Source of the DNA: Actinomycetaceae bacterium
GTDB taxonomy: Bacteria; Actinomycetota; Actinomycetes; Actinomycetales; Actinomycetaceae
Reading direction: 5' to 3'
DNA: 64,000 nucleotides
NCBI GenBank assembly: GCA_030528145.1
Contig: JAUMZK010000004.1
Span: forward strand, 1 to 64,000
This document shows positions 9,779-18,275 of the stretch, piece by piece (within the stretch, counting starts at the first letter, position 1; every line of letters starts with the position of its first letter). The notes below the pieces were generated by a model. The model was not told where the DNA came from. It made no database searches and worked only from the letters and a program-made list of their open reading frames with translations. The translations under genes were made by a program, and so were the position numbers.

Positions 9779-11318
9779 GCTCTTCCCCTTCCTGAGCCTT
9801 TGCCACAGCCTGTGCTTCTTCCAGCGGGACACCCGCCATCATCAGACCCAGCACGGAACGAGGCGTACCTTGTGGAACAATACCCACTATCTTGCCTCGG
9901 TACATGATGGCAATACGATCAGCGAGGGCATCGACCTCGTCAAGTTCCGTAGAAATAACCACGCATGCGGTACCCGAATCGCGTTCTCTGACCAAGCGTT
10001 CGTAAACAAACTCGATGGAACCAACATCCAACCCACGGGTGGGTTGCGCGGCCACGAGGGCGGTCAGCGGGCGGGACAATTCGCGCGCCAAAATGGCTTT
10101 CTGGGCGTTACCACCGGACAGGGTGGAGATAGGATCTTTCACGGAGGTGACGCGAACGTCAAATTCGTCCTTAAGACCTTCAGCGGTTTCGTGTACCACT
10201 GCCGGACGCATATTTATGCCCTTTGCGTACGGTGCTTGGTCGTATTGGTCCAACACCATGTTTTCTTCGATGGTGAATTGCCCAATCAAGCCGTCAGTTT
10301 GGCGGTCTTCCGGCACGTAGCCAAGCCCGGCGCGCAACCGCTGCTTAGTAGTCTTGCCGTGTAGGTCCTCCCCACCCATTTCGACGGTGCCAATCAGGGG
10401 TTCCAGGTCCCCAATAATGGTTTGTGCCAGTTCGGTTTGCCCGTTACCTTGCACGCCCCCAATGCACAGGATTTCTCCGCCTGCGACTTCGAAACTGATG
10501 TCGTCTAACGCCACATGCCCATCTGTGGTTTTCACCGTCAGGTTACGCACCGCTAAACCTACATCCCCACGCTTGGGTTCGTCCTTCTTTACGTCAAGGG
10601 CGACCGGCCTGCCTACCATCAAAGAAGCAAGTTCCAGTTCCGTCGAAGCCGGGTTGGCTTCCCCTACTACTTTGCCACGGCGAATAACCGTGATGCGGTC
10701 GGAGACTTTGCGGACTTCGCGCAATTTGTGGGTGATGAACACAATTGCGGTGCCAGCTTCTTTCAGCTGCACCATAATTTTCATCAGGTCGTCGGCTTCT
10801 TGTGGTGTCAGTACCGCCGTGGGTTCGTCCAAAATCAGGACTTTGGCGTTCCTGGATAGGGCTTTAATAATTTCGACGCGTTGGCGCGCCCCCACTGGTA
10901 AATCCTCAATGAGCGCATCTGGGTTAAGGTCGAACCCGAACTTTTCGGACAGTTCCATTACTGGTCCGCGCGCCTTTTCTTTGTCAATTATTCCGAGGGC
11001 GCCAATCGGTTCGCTGCCTAATGCCACCGATTCGAGGACGGTGAACACCGGAACCAGCATGAAGTGCTGGTGAACCATGCCGATACCGGCACGAACGGCG
11101 TCGCCAGGTCCCGAGAATTTTACTGGTTCCCCGTCGATCACAATTTGTCCACCGTCGGGCTGGTAAAGCCCGTAGAGGACGTTCATCAGTGTGGATTTAC
11201 CCGCCCCGTTCTCGCCCAGGAGCGCGTGAATTTCCCCAGGTCTGATGTCGAGGTCGATGTGATCGTTGGCAACCAGGGGACCGAACACCTTTGTAATTCC
11301 CTGAAGCTGTAAGTGCAT
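9771..11318 (-). CDS. Nucleoside ABC transporter ATPase, double NBD (NupO-like)
   Basis: A 515-residue protein with two ATP-binding domains in tandem, as in sugar/nucleoside importers. The first has Walker A GENGAGKST and Walker B LILDEPTAVL; the second has a weaker nucleotide site (GVQGNGQTE), LSGGNAQK and VAAQPTRGLD, the usual asymmetry of this family. The start is taken at ATG 11318 (MHLQLQGITK) because AAGGAAT lies six bases upstream; the longer frame from 11366 would run through the intergenic hairpin. It would energise import with the two downstream permeases. Confidence 0.93.
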   Translation of the reverse strand: MHLQLQGITKVFGPLVANDHIDLDIRPGEIHALLGENGAGKSTLMNVLYGLYQPDGGQIVIDGEPVKFSGPGDAVRAGIGMVHQHFMLVPVFTVLESVALGSEPIGALGIIDKEKARGPVMELSEKFGFDLNPDALIEDLPVGARQRVEIIKALSRNAKVLILDEPTAVLTPQEADDLMKIMVQLKEAGTAIVFITHKLREVRKVSDRITVIRRGKVVGEANPASTELELASLMVGRPVALDVKKDEPKRGDVGLAVRNLTVKTTDGHVALDDISFEVAGGEILCIGGVQGNGQTELAQTIIGDLEPLIGTVEMGGEDLHGKTTKQRLRAGLGYVPEDRQTDGLIGQFTIEENMVLDQYDQAPYAKGINMRPAVVHETAEGLKDEFDVRVTSVKDPISTLSGGNAQKAILARELSRPLTALVAAQPTRGLDVGSIEFVYERLVRERDSGTACVVISTELDEVDALADRIAIMYRGKIVGIVPQGTPRSVLGLMMAGVPLEEAQAVAKAQEGEERE

Positions 11319-11341
11319 GTGGTATTCCTTGTGCAAGGGCG

Positions 11342-11364
11342 GGTGTGGGGCTAGACCCCACACC
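11342..11364 (-). terminator. Perfect 9-bp hairpin between bmpA and ATPase genes
   Basis: GGTGTGGGG (11342-11350) and CCCCACACC (11356-11364) form a perfect stem around five bases. It lies between the binding-protein gene and the ATPase gene with no T-run after it. Such hairpins often protect the binding-protein mRNA or reduce readthrough so the binding protein is made in excess; this role is inferred. Confidence 0.55.
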
Positions 11365-11389
11365 ACCTGTCTTCTATTAGCTGGACGCC

Positions 11390-12475
11390 TTACTTTTGGG
11401 CGCCCGGCTGGTTCTTTGATTCGACTTTGATTTCGCCGGAAATGATCTTCTTCTTTAGTTCTTCGACCTTCTTCTTGAGGTCGGCAGGAACCTTGGAATC
11501 GAAGTTGTGGTATGGGGCAATGCCTACGCCGCCGTTCTTCAGGTCACCAACGTAGGGTGTGGAGTCAAATTTTCCGTCTTGAACCGACTTCACAGTGTCA
11601 AATACGGAGGCGCCGATTTCCTTAACTACGGAAGTTAAGAAGAAGTCTTTGCCAGCAGGTTCAGTATTGAACCCGTCGGCGTCCACCCACACGATGGAAG
11701 TGCCGTTCTTGGCTTCGGTAACTGCCGAAACAGTGCCCGCACCAACCGGACCGGCAACTTGCATAATGATGTCAGCACCCTGGTCCATCAGTTGCTTGGT
11801 GTTGTTCTTGCCTTTGGCAGTATCCGAGAAATCGCCGGTGTAAATGCCGTCTTGCTTTTCTTTGTTCCAGCCCAGCAGTTCGACGTTCTTGCCGTTGTCC
11901 TCGTTGTACTTCTTTACACCATCAGCAAAGCCGTCAGCAAAAATGGCGGTGGTAGGAATCTTCATTCCCAAGAAAGTGCCAACTTTGCCAGTCTTACTCA
12001 TGCCAGCGGCAACATAGCCCGCCAAGTAACTCGCTTCTGCAGTGTTGAACAGCAGTGCGCGCGCATTGGACGGGTGGGATTCGAAGTCAGAGTCTACGAG
12101 GGCGAACTTGATATTCGGGTTGGCTTTCGCTTTGGCATCAATTTGCTTCGCCATCTTGAAACCAACACCAATGATGAGGTCACACTTTTCTTTCACCATG
12201 GAATCCAGGTTGCGGTCGAAGTCGCCATCAGAGTTGGACTCTGCTTTTGCTACTTTGACACCCAGTTCATCCTTGGCTTTCATCAGACCTTCGTAACCAG
12301 ACTGGTTGAAGGACTTGTCATCAAAGCCGCCCTCGTCAGAAACCATGCAAGCCTTGATGGCGTTCTTACCAGCAGCTCCAGCCTTCTTTTCGGGGGCAGG
12401 ACCAGTACCACAACCGGCCAACACCAACGAAATAGCAGCCGCAGCCACAGTGGTTGCAAGCAGTTTTCTGCGCAT
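11390..12475 (-). CDS. bmpA: BmpA-family nucleoside-binding lipoprotein
   Basis: A 361-residue substrate-binding lipoprotein. The start is chosen at ATG 12475 (MRRKLLATT) because AAGGAG precedes it by a proper distance; a frame eight residues longer exists. The signal peptide ends in the lipobox LAGC, so the mature protein is lipid-anchored outside the membrane. Family signs include MVSDEGGFDDKSFNQSGYEGL near the N-terminus and VGFKMAKQIDAKAK. Bmp proteins bind purine or pyrimidine nucleosides. It precedes the ATPase and two permeases of its importer. Confidence 0.94.
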   Translation of the reverse strand: MRRKLLATTVAAAAISLVLAGCGTGPAPEKKAGAAGKNAIKACMVSDEGGFDDKSFNQSGYEGLMKAKDELGVKVAKAESNSDGDFDRNLDSMVKEKCDLIIGVGFKMAKQIDAKAKANPNIKFALVDSDFESHPSNARALLFNTAEASYLAGYVAAGMSKTGKVGTFLGMKIPTTAIFADGFADGVKKYNEDNGKNVELLGWNKEKQDGIYTGDFSDTAKGKNNTKQLMDQGADIIMQVAGPVGAGTVSAVTEAKNGTSIVWVDADGFNTEPAGKDFFLTSVVKEIGASVFDTVKSVQDGKFDSTPYVGDLKNGGVGIAPYHNFDSKVPADLKKKVEELKKKIISGEIKVESKNQPGAQK

Positions 12476-12516
12476 AATTTTCTCCTTGTGTTGTTGCAAT
12501 TTGAGTAGGACAGAGT

Positions 12517-14181
12517 CTATTGGGGCACTTCCATGCCCAGGGCAGTTGCGATTTCTGCCTTAAATGCCTGCATTTGCGCTCTAGCTTCGTCCCACGGCAC
12601 CGGACCCTCGGTGGGCGTGTCAAGCACCACTTCCAGGTAGCATTTCAGCTTTGGTTCCGTACCGGAAGGACGAATAATAACGCGGGCATCGTTCTCGTTT
12701 GCCAGCAGCAACCCTTTAGTTCCAGGAATGTCCCGGTACCCGCCTGCAAGGTCTACACATTCTGCAATTGGTGCTCCCAAAATAGTTTGCGGAGGAGTCT
12801 TTTGGATGCGCTCTAACGCTTCCCCAATCTTGCTAGTGTCAGTGAAACGGAAAGTTAACGGGGACGTGAGATGGGTTCCGTAAGTTTTTGCCAGTTCGTC
12901 TAATTTTTCGAGGGCGTCACTGCCATGTGCTTTCAATTCGGACAGTAATACTGCGAACTTTACGGCAGCACTGATGCCGTCCTTGTCGTGGACGTTTTCA
13001 GGGTCGACACAGTGACCGATAGCTTCCTCGTAGCCGTAAACCAAACCAGGCGTCCTCGCAATCCACTTAAACCCGGTCAGAGTTTGCTTGAATTTGAGCC
13101 CGTGTCCGACCGCGATTTTGCCCAGCAAGCGCCCCGAAACAATAGAGCATGCCAAGGTACCAGTCGCGGCGTGTGTAGCCACATAATCGCCCAGCAGGTA
13201 GCCGGTTTCGTCGCCAGAAAGCTGACGGAAGGTGTCGCCCTCGGGAACTGCTACCGCACACCGGTCCGCGTCCGGGTCCAGCGCGATAATCAAGTCCGCA
13301 CCGTTTTCGACCGCGTATTTGATGGCGAGGTCGGTGGCACCCTTTTCTTCTGGATTCGGGAAGGGAACGGTGGGGAAATCAGGGTCCGGATCTATTTGTT
13401 CGCGAACCGGAATAATGTCTTTGAATCCGGCTGCGGTCAGGCTAGCAATAGCCAGGGGAGCGCCCACACCATGCATGGCGGTAAGCACGATTTTCAAAGG
13501 ATGAGCAGCCTTGCCCAAAGTAGCCGCGCGTTCCACGTACTGATCTCGCGTATCCACAGACGTGATATTGGTGTCATCTTGTGGAATTTGGTTCGCGCCC
13601 GGTGCCGCCGCGATTTCCGCAGCAATCAGGGAGTCGGCAGGCGGAATGATCTGTACGCCCTCGCCATCACCAGTGGCGACGCGACCACCCAAATAAACCT
13701 TGTAACCGTTGTCTTGGGCGGGGTTGTGCGAAGCCGTAACCATTACCCCCGCGTCTGCCCCTAAATGCCGCACAGTAAACGATGTCAATGGCGTCGGATT
13801 GGCTTGTGGCAGGACCAAGGCCTCGCCGCCAGCGGCACTGATAACGCGCGCAGCCGCTTTCGCGAAATCTGCAGAACCGTAGCGCGCATCGCACCCCACC
13901 ACCACGCGCGGACGTTCCACCAAAGACTTCAGGTATTGCACCAAACCGTAAGTGGCGCGAATCACCACAGCCACATTCATACGGCTTTCGCCAGCACCAA
14001 TTTGACCGCGCAATCCGGCGGTACCAAATTGCAAAGGACCAGCAAAGCAAGACTGTAACTTAGTGTTTGCTTCCGCGTCGCCGGCTTCCACCTGGGCTAC
14101 TAAGTCCAGGATTTGCTGGGCAGTCGCCGGGTCAGGATCGGCTGCCGCCCACTCTTGGGCTACTTTAATTAGATTTTCCAT
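12517..14181 (-). CDS. Phosphohexomutase-superfamily mutase, probable phosphopentomutase role
   Basis: A 554-residue member of the alpha-D-phosphohexomutase superfamily. The active phosphoserine loop TASHNPAQDNGYK, the magnesium loop DPDADRCAV, the sugar-binding loop GYEEAIGH and the phosphate-binding loop RPSGTEPKLK are all present in order. Length and the GYEEAIG loop resemble the PGM2-like branch, which includes phosphopentomutases. Its place between deoD and the nucleoside importer suggests it converts (deoxy)ribose-1-phosphate to the 5-phosphate used by DeoC, since no classical deoB is in the cluster. Phosphoglucomutase activity is the alternative and cannot be excluded. Confidence 0.88.
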   Translation of the reverse strand: MENLIKVAQEWAAADPDPATAQQILDLVAQVEAGDAEANTKLQSCFAGPLQFGTAGLRGQIGAGESRMNVAVVIRATYGLVQYLKSLVERPRVVVGCDARYGSADFAKAAARVISAAGGEALVLPQANPTPLTSFTVRHLGADAGVMVTASHNPAQDNGYKVYLGGRVATGDGEGVQIIPPADSLIAAEIAAAPGANQIPQDDTNITSVDTRDQYVERAATLGKAAHPLKIVLTAMHGVGAPLAIASLTAAGFKDIIPVREQIDPDPDFPTVPFPNPEEKGATDLAIKYAVENGADLIIALDPDADRCAVAVPEGDTFRQLSGDETGYLLGDYVATHAATGTLACSIVSGRLLGKIAVGHGLKFKQTLTGFKWIARTPGLVYGYEEAIGHCVDPENVHDKDGISAAVKFAVLLSELKAHGSDALEKLDELAKTYGTHLTSPLTFRFTDTSKIGEALERIQKTPPQTILGAPIAECVDLAGGYRDIPGTKGLLLANENDARVIIRPSGTEPKLKCYLEVVLDTPTEGPVPWDEARAQMQAFKAEIATALGMEVPQ

Positions 14182-14222
14182 TTAAGGCACCTTTCTAAAA
14201 GGACTATATTGTTTCGCAGCCT

Positions 14223-14237
14223 ACAAGCAGTGCTTGT
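14223..14237. promoter_or_regulatory. Near-palindrome in deoD-mutase gap
   Basis: ACAAGCAGTGCTTGT has 7-bp arms around one central base, in the 85-bp gap upstream of the mutase gene. It could be an internal operator or a small hairpin. Its sequence is not like the TTGTAAA arms found before deoC. Confidence 0.3.
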
Positions 14238-14266
14238 CCCCAACCCAACAACCGCGACCCTATGTG

Positions 14267-14974
14267 TTATAGCTTCGCCAAAGGCAACGCTAATTCCATC
14301 ATTTTGGTGAAGGAATTTTGTCGTTGCTCAGCCGTGGTAGCTTCACCGGTTACCAGCGAATCAGAACATGTGAACAGCGCCAAAGCGTCCACTCCGGCTG
14401 CAGCCGCCGTCGCGTACAGTCCGGCAGCCTCCATCTCCGCGCCGAGGACGCCCATCTTTTGCCACCGTTCGGTAGCGTCCGCCTGGGCGTTGTAGAACAC
14501 GTCAGAAGACAAAACGTTACCAACATGCATTTCTACGCCCTGCTTTTCGGCTTCTTCATTTAGGGCTTTGAGCAGCTTCCACGAACAAGTCGGCGCGTAG
14601 GTGCCAGGCAGGTTATATTGGCTCATGAAATTAGAGTCAGTGGACGCAGAGGCGGCCACGACAATATCGTACAGTTTCACTTGCGGTTGCATGCCCCCGC
14701 ATGAACCAACGCGTATCAGGTTTTTCACGCCGTACTTGTGAATTAGCTCGTAGGCATAAATAGCAGTGGTGGGAATGCCCATGCCCGTTCCCATAACAGA
14801 AACTTCGGCTCCCTGGTAAGTGCCAGTAAAGCCCAGCGCGCCACGGACCGCGTTGAATTGCACTGCATCTTCCAAAAAGTTTTCGGAAATAAATTTAGCG
14901 CGCAACGGATCGCCAGGCACCAGCACGGTCTTGGCAATTGGTCCAGTGGGGTTGATGTGCGGTGTAGATTCCAT
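14267..14974 (-). CDS. deoD: Purine-nucleoside phosphorylase, DeoD type
   Basis: A 235-residue enzyme that splits (deoxy)purine nucleosides with phosphate. The N-terminus (STPHINPTG), the phosphate-binding GDPLRAKFI, RVGSCGGMQ, the substrate-binding GAEMEAAGLY and the catalytic Asp in CSDSLVTGE align with the hexameric E. coli DeoD class. It starts 12 bp after deoA, so both phosphorylases should be made together. Confidence 0.96.
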   Translation of the reverse strand: MESTPHINPTGPIAKTVLVPGDPLRAKFISENFLEDAVQFNAVRGALGFTGTYQGAEVSVMGTGMGIPTTAIYAYELIHKYGVKNLIRVGSCGGMQPQVKLYDIVVAASASTDSNFMSQYNLPGTYAPTCSWKLLKALNEEAEKQGVEMHVGNVLSSDVFYNAQADATERWQKMGVLGAEMEAAGLYATAAAAGVDALALFTCSDSLVTGEATTAEQRQNSFTKMMELALPLAKL

Positions 14975-14986
14975 AAATCTTCCTAA

Positions 14987-16276
14987 CTATTTGATTCTAT
15001 CTGCAACTACGGAACGGTTCGCGTCCAAGGGCGCGGCGGCCAAAACTTTGTATCCGTCCGCCAGAGTCTGCTTTGCAAGGTCGAAGCGTTCTGGGGTGTC
15101 CGTGTGGAGTGTAAACAGTTTGTCGCCACGTTTCACGGCGCTACCTGCGTCAACGTGAATTTCTATGCCAGCACCGGCTTGTACCGGGTCTTCTTTACGG
15201 GCGCGTCCAGCACCCAAACGCCAGCTGGCAACCCCGAAAGCGAGGGCGTCCAGGTCAGACAGGTAGCCGTCCTCGGTGGCAACTACGTCCTCGGTATGAA
15301 GGGCACGTGGCAAAGGTGCGTCGACGTCGCCGCCTTGGCGGGCGATCATTTGCCGCCACGTGTCCATGGCGCGACCGTCCTTAAGGGCGGCCTCTACATC
15401 CGCATCTGGTTGTCCCGCCAGGGTGAGCATTTCGCGCGCCAGTTCGACAGTCAGTTCCACTACGTCACGCGGACCACCGCCAGCCAGCACTTCCAAGGAT
15501 TCTTCCACTTCGAGGGCGTTGCCGATTTTGCGTCCTAGTGGGCGATTCATGTCGGTAATGAGGGCGCTCATTTTCACGCCGGCAGCCCTGCCAAGTTGCA
15601 CCATAGTTTGGGCGAGCTCGTGGGCGAGCTCCTGGGTTTTCATGAACGCGCCGGAACCGAATTTCACATCCAAAACCAAACTGGAGGTGCCCTCAGCTAT
15701 CTTCTTGCTCATGATAGAAGCAGAAATCATTGGAATTGAGTCCACGGTGGCAGTAACGTCGCGTAGTGCGTACAAGAATTTGTCCGCCGGCGCCAGCGAA
15801 CCTGTGGCAGCACAAATAACGCAGCCGGGATCTTCCAGCATCGCCATCATTTCGTCGTTTTCAAGGGCAGCGCGCCAGCCAGGAATAGCTTCAAGTTTGT
15901 CTAGAGTACCGCCGGTGTGCCCCAGTCCGCGCCCGGAAAGTTGCGGTACTGCAACCCCGAAACTGGCAACCAGGGGTGCCAGCGGCAACGTAATTTTGTC
16001 ACCCACCCCACCAGTGGAGTGTTTGTCTACTGTGGGTCGGGACAACTTGGAAAAATCCAAGCGTTCGCCCGACCGAATCATGGCATCCGTCCACCAAGAG
16101 ATCTCTTGCATATTCATGCCCTGGAAGAAGATAGCCATTAAGAGCGCAGACATTTGCTCTTCGCCCACTTGCCTCCGCGTATAAGCGTCAATGATCCACC
16201 GAATTTCGTCCTCGGTTAAAGTTTGTCCATCCCGCTTTTCGCGAATGATATCTACTGCGGCAAATCCTGCAACCAT
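14987..16276 (-). CDS. deoA: Thymidine/pyrimidine-nucleoside phosphorylase
   Basis: A 429-residue phosphorylase that releases thymine or uracil and pentose-1-phosphate. The signature DKHSTGGVGDK (phosphate site), LSGRGLGHTGGTLDKLE and the C-terminal pyrimidine-phosphorylase domain are intact, and length matches the family. The ribosome site GAAAGGAT precedes the ATG. It is first after a 310-bp gap that holds a palindrome and a candidate promoter, so it probably heads the catabolic-transport operon. Specificity for thymidine alone or for both pyrimidine nucleosides is not resolved. Confidence 0.95.
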   Translation of the reverse strand: MVAGFAAVDIIREKRDGQTLTEDEIRWIIDAYTRRQVGEEQMSALLMAIFFQGMNMQEISWWTDAMIRSGERLDFSKLSRPTVDKHSTGGVGDKITLPLAPLVASFGVAVPQLSGRGLGHTGGTLDKLEAIPGWRAALENDEMMAMLEDPGCVICAATGSLAPADKFLYALRDVTATVDSIPMISASIMSKKIAEGTSSLVLDVKFGSGAFMKTQELAHELAQTMVQLGRAAGVKMSALITDMNRPLGRKIGNALEVEESLEVLAGGGPRDVVELTVELAREMLTLAGQPDADVEAALKDGRAMDTWRQMIARQGGDVDAPLPRALHTEDVVATEDGYLSDLDALAFGVASWRLGAGRARKEDPVQAGAGIEIHVDAGSAVKRGDKLFTLHTDTPERFDLAKQTLADGYKVLAAAPLDANRSVVADRIK

Positions 16277-16585
16277 CGAATAATTATCCTTTCGGCTCCG
16301 TCGCCCTTTGGGTCGACGCCAGCAGATCGCTAACGCCTACGTTTAATAAAGTTTACGCGCATTTTTATGTATCATACGAACGGTTTCCACGTGGAAAGGG
16401 AAAATATTGTAAAGATATTCTTATGAAATTTTCCAGTGTGGGACCATTGTAGGAGTTCGCACGCTAGCACACCTTTGCGCCAGTTGAATTGGACACAGGT
16501 GGTGCCCCTGTCTGAGATTAAGTTTTGGTAGGCGCCGCCGGAACGAAAGGTCTACACTGTCCCGAGCGACGCCCTCGGAAAAATA
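16277..16585 (-). promoter_or_regulatory. deoA operon control region
   Basis: This 309-bp gap holds a perfect 14-bp palindrome TTTCCACGTGGAAA at 16384-16397. On the minus strand it lies directly upstream of TATGAT, a good -10 hexamer about 15 bases beyond the palindrome's TTTCCA. A TTGTAAA half-site at 16407-16413, followed after eight bases by the weaker match TATGAAA, repeats the arm of the inverted repeat before deoC. Together these suggest a regulated promoter under the local SorC-type regulator. Confidence 0.5.
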
Positions 16586-17236
16586 TCAGTCTGTCATTTC
16601 AGCGAGGATCGCAGCCGAAGCGGACAAGCCCAAACGTGTTGCCCCCGCAGCAACCATTTTTTCCGCATCCGCGGCCGTGCGAATACCCCCAGACGCCTTT
16701 ACGCCCAGTTTCCCCTCCACAGTTTTTGCCATGAGGGAGACTGCGTGCTCGCTGGCACCACCGGCTGGGTGGAAGCCCGTACTGGTTTTGACAAAGTTCG
16801 CGCCCGCGCGCATAGCCGCCTGGCAAGTCGCCACGATCTCTGCGTCCGTGAGCGCAGCCGATTCAATGATGACCTTCAAAACCGCATCCCCGACAGCTTT
16901 TTTGACGCCCGCAATTTCGTCCTCAGTGGCATCAAAACGACCTTCTTTAATGAAGGCCAAATTTACCACCATGTCTACTTCTTCGGCGCCCGCAGCCACA
17001 GCATGACCAGCTTCGAAAGCCTTTACCTCTGGCGCTACGGCTCCTGAAGGGAACCCGCACACCGTTGCTACGTGTACGCCAGCAGGTACTTCAACCGGTA
17101 ATTGCGAGGGCGATACGCAGATTGAGTATGTCCCTAATTGTCCCGCTTCTTGCGCTAATTTTTGCACATCCACCGCTGTGGCTTCTGGTTTCAAAAGCGT
17201 GTGGTCGATCATTTGTGCCAGTTCTTTGCGTTTCAT
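16586..17236 (-). CDS. deoC: Deoxyribose-phosphate aldolase
   Basis: A 216-residue class I aldolase that cleaves 2-deoxyribose-5-phosphate to acetaldehyde and glyceraldehyde-3-phosphate. The N-terminal [11 protein letters not shown], the Schiff-base lysine motif NFVKTSTGF, and the second active-site lysine VKASGGIR are present. Length is typical. Its substrate arises from the phosphorylases and mutase downstream. It lies 100 bp after the regulator gene, and the gap holds a TTGTAAA inverted repeat. Confidence 0.96.
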   Translation of the reverse strand: MKRKELAQMIDHTLLKPEATAVDVQKLAQEAGQLGTYSICVSPSQLPVEVPAGVHVATVCGFPSGAVAPEVKAFEAGHAVAAGAEEVDMVVNLAFIKEGRFDATEDEIAGVKKAVGDAVLKVIIESAALTDAEIVATCQAAMRAGANFVKTSTGFHPAGGASEHAVSLMAKTVEGKLGVKASGGIRTAADAEKMVAAGATRLGLSASAAILAEMTD

Positions 17237-17306
17237 TTGACCTCGGTTCGACTAAAATATAGCGTCGTTGCTTGTTCCCTTCCAGAGTACACCAGAGTAT
17301 ACGCAA

Positions 17307-17328
17307 TTGTAAATTCCGTTTTTTACAA
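17307..17328. promoter_or_regulatory. TTGTAAA inverted repeat before deoC, candidate DeoR operator
   Basis: TTGTAAA (17307-17313) and TTTACAA (17322-17328) are perfect inverted arms separated by eight bases, between the regulator stop and deoC. The size and dyad suit a SorC-family operator. One arm recurs before deoA. Confidence 0.5.
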
Positions 17329-17336
17329 ACGTCACA

Positions 17337-18275
17337 CTAGTTTTCTGCCAGCACCTTTTCCGCCGTAAAACTATCAATCACCAGATGCGTTGCCAACCCC
17401 ATACGCAAACCCGCCCTGATTGCCCGCACCTTCTGAGCGCCGCCCGCAACCAGCAGCCGCAGTGGGCGTCCTCGTAAATCGTCAATACTGATGCCTACAG
17501 TCAATTCGTCGATTTCCCGGAGGGCGACCTGCCCGCTCTCCGTATAAAAACGCGAACACACATCCCCCACCGCGCTTTGCAACAGCTTATCCGCCGCAGA
17601 ACGCGAAAAGTAACCCAAATTCAACAACAACGAATCAGGGTGAACGTCCCCCACAGTGAAAACCGCTAAATCCACCTCGCGCCCTTCCCGCAAAACCTGG
17701 GAAATATGCGAATCGCGTTCCACAATCGCCTTCGTGCGCGGGTCATCAAAAATGACCGGGAGCGGCAACACGCAACTAGTTGCATTGAAAGCGGCGCAAA
17801 ACAGATGCATAGTTTCAAAATCGTTCGTGGAAAGCTCCGAGCGCGACGACCCGCCCTTCAACTGCACCACCTTTGCACCACTGACGGACGTGTGCGACAA
17901 ACTGCGAGCTATCGCCAACATAGTGTTCCCCCACCCGATCCCCACCGACATTCCGTCCTTCACGAGGTCGGTGAGCAAGCGCGCGGCGGATCGACCGATC
18001 TCGCCTGGCAACAATGCCGGATCATTTGCCGGCACCTGCACCACCTGGACGCGGGTGAGGGCGAAGCGTTGCTGCAACTGGGCTGCGATCCGCGACAGCG
18101 ACTCGCTGGGATCAACCACATCAATACGCACAAACCCGGCCGCGCGGGCGCGTTGCAACAACTTCACCACCGTGGGGCGGGACACCCCCAACTTGGCAGC
18201 TACCTGATCCTGACTGTTCTCGCCTAAATAATAGAGTTTCGCAGCGGCCAAAGCCTGCGCGTCACGTCGATCCAT
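17337..18275 (-). CDS. deoR: SorC/DeoR-type sugar-phosphate-responsive regulator
   Basis: A 312-residue protein with an N-terminal helix-turn-helix (about residues 18-45, ENSQDQVAAKLGVSRPTVVKLLQRAR) and a C-terminal SorC sugar-binding domain. Features such as GIGWGNT and the late LVAGGAQKVRAIRAGLRMGLATHLVIDS are typical. Bacillus DeoR, a SorC-family repressor released by deoxyribose-5-phosphate, is the nearest known model and also sits beside a deoC-nucleoside operon. It very likely controls deoC and the deoA operon through the inverted repeats nearby. The symbol is given by context. Confidence 0.85.
   Translation of the reverse strand: MDRRDAQALAAAKLYYLGENSQDQVAAKLGVSRPTVVKLLQRARAAGFVRIDVVDPSESLSRIAAQLQQRFALTRVQVVQVPANDPALLPGEIGRSAARLLTDLVKDGMSVGIGWGNTMLAIARSLSHTSVSGAKVVQLKGGSSRSELSTNDFETMHLFCAAFNATSCVLPLPVIFDDPRTKAIVERDSHISQVLREGREVDLAVFTVGDVHPDSLLLNLGYFSRSAADKLLQSAVGDVCSRFYTESGQVALREIDELTVGISIDDLRGRPLRLLVAGGAQKVRAIRAGLRMGLATHLVIDSFTAEKVLAEN

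Noticed and set aside
9779..9832. Longer N-terminus for the NupP-like permease
   Set aside because: It would overlap the ATPase gene by 62 bp, while GTG 9778 has a good ribosome site and minimal overlap.
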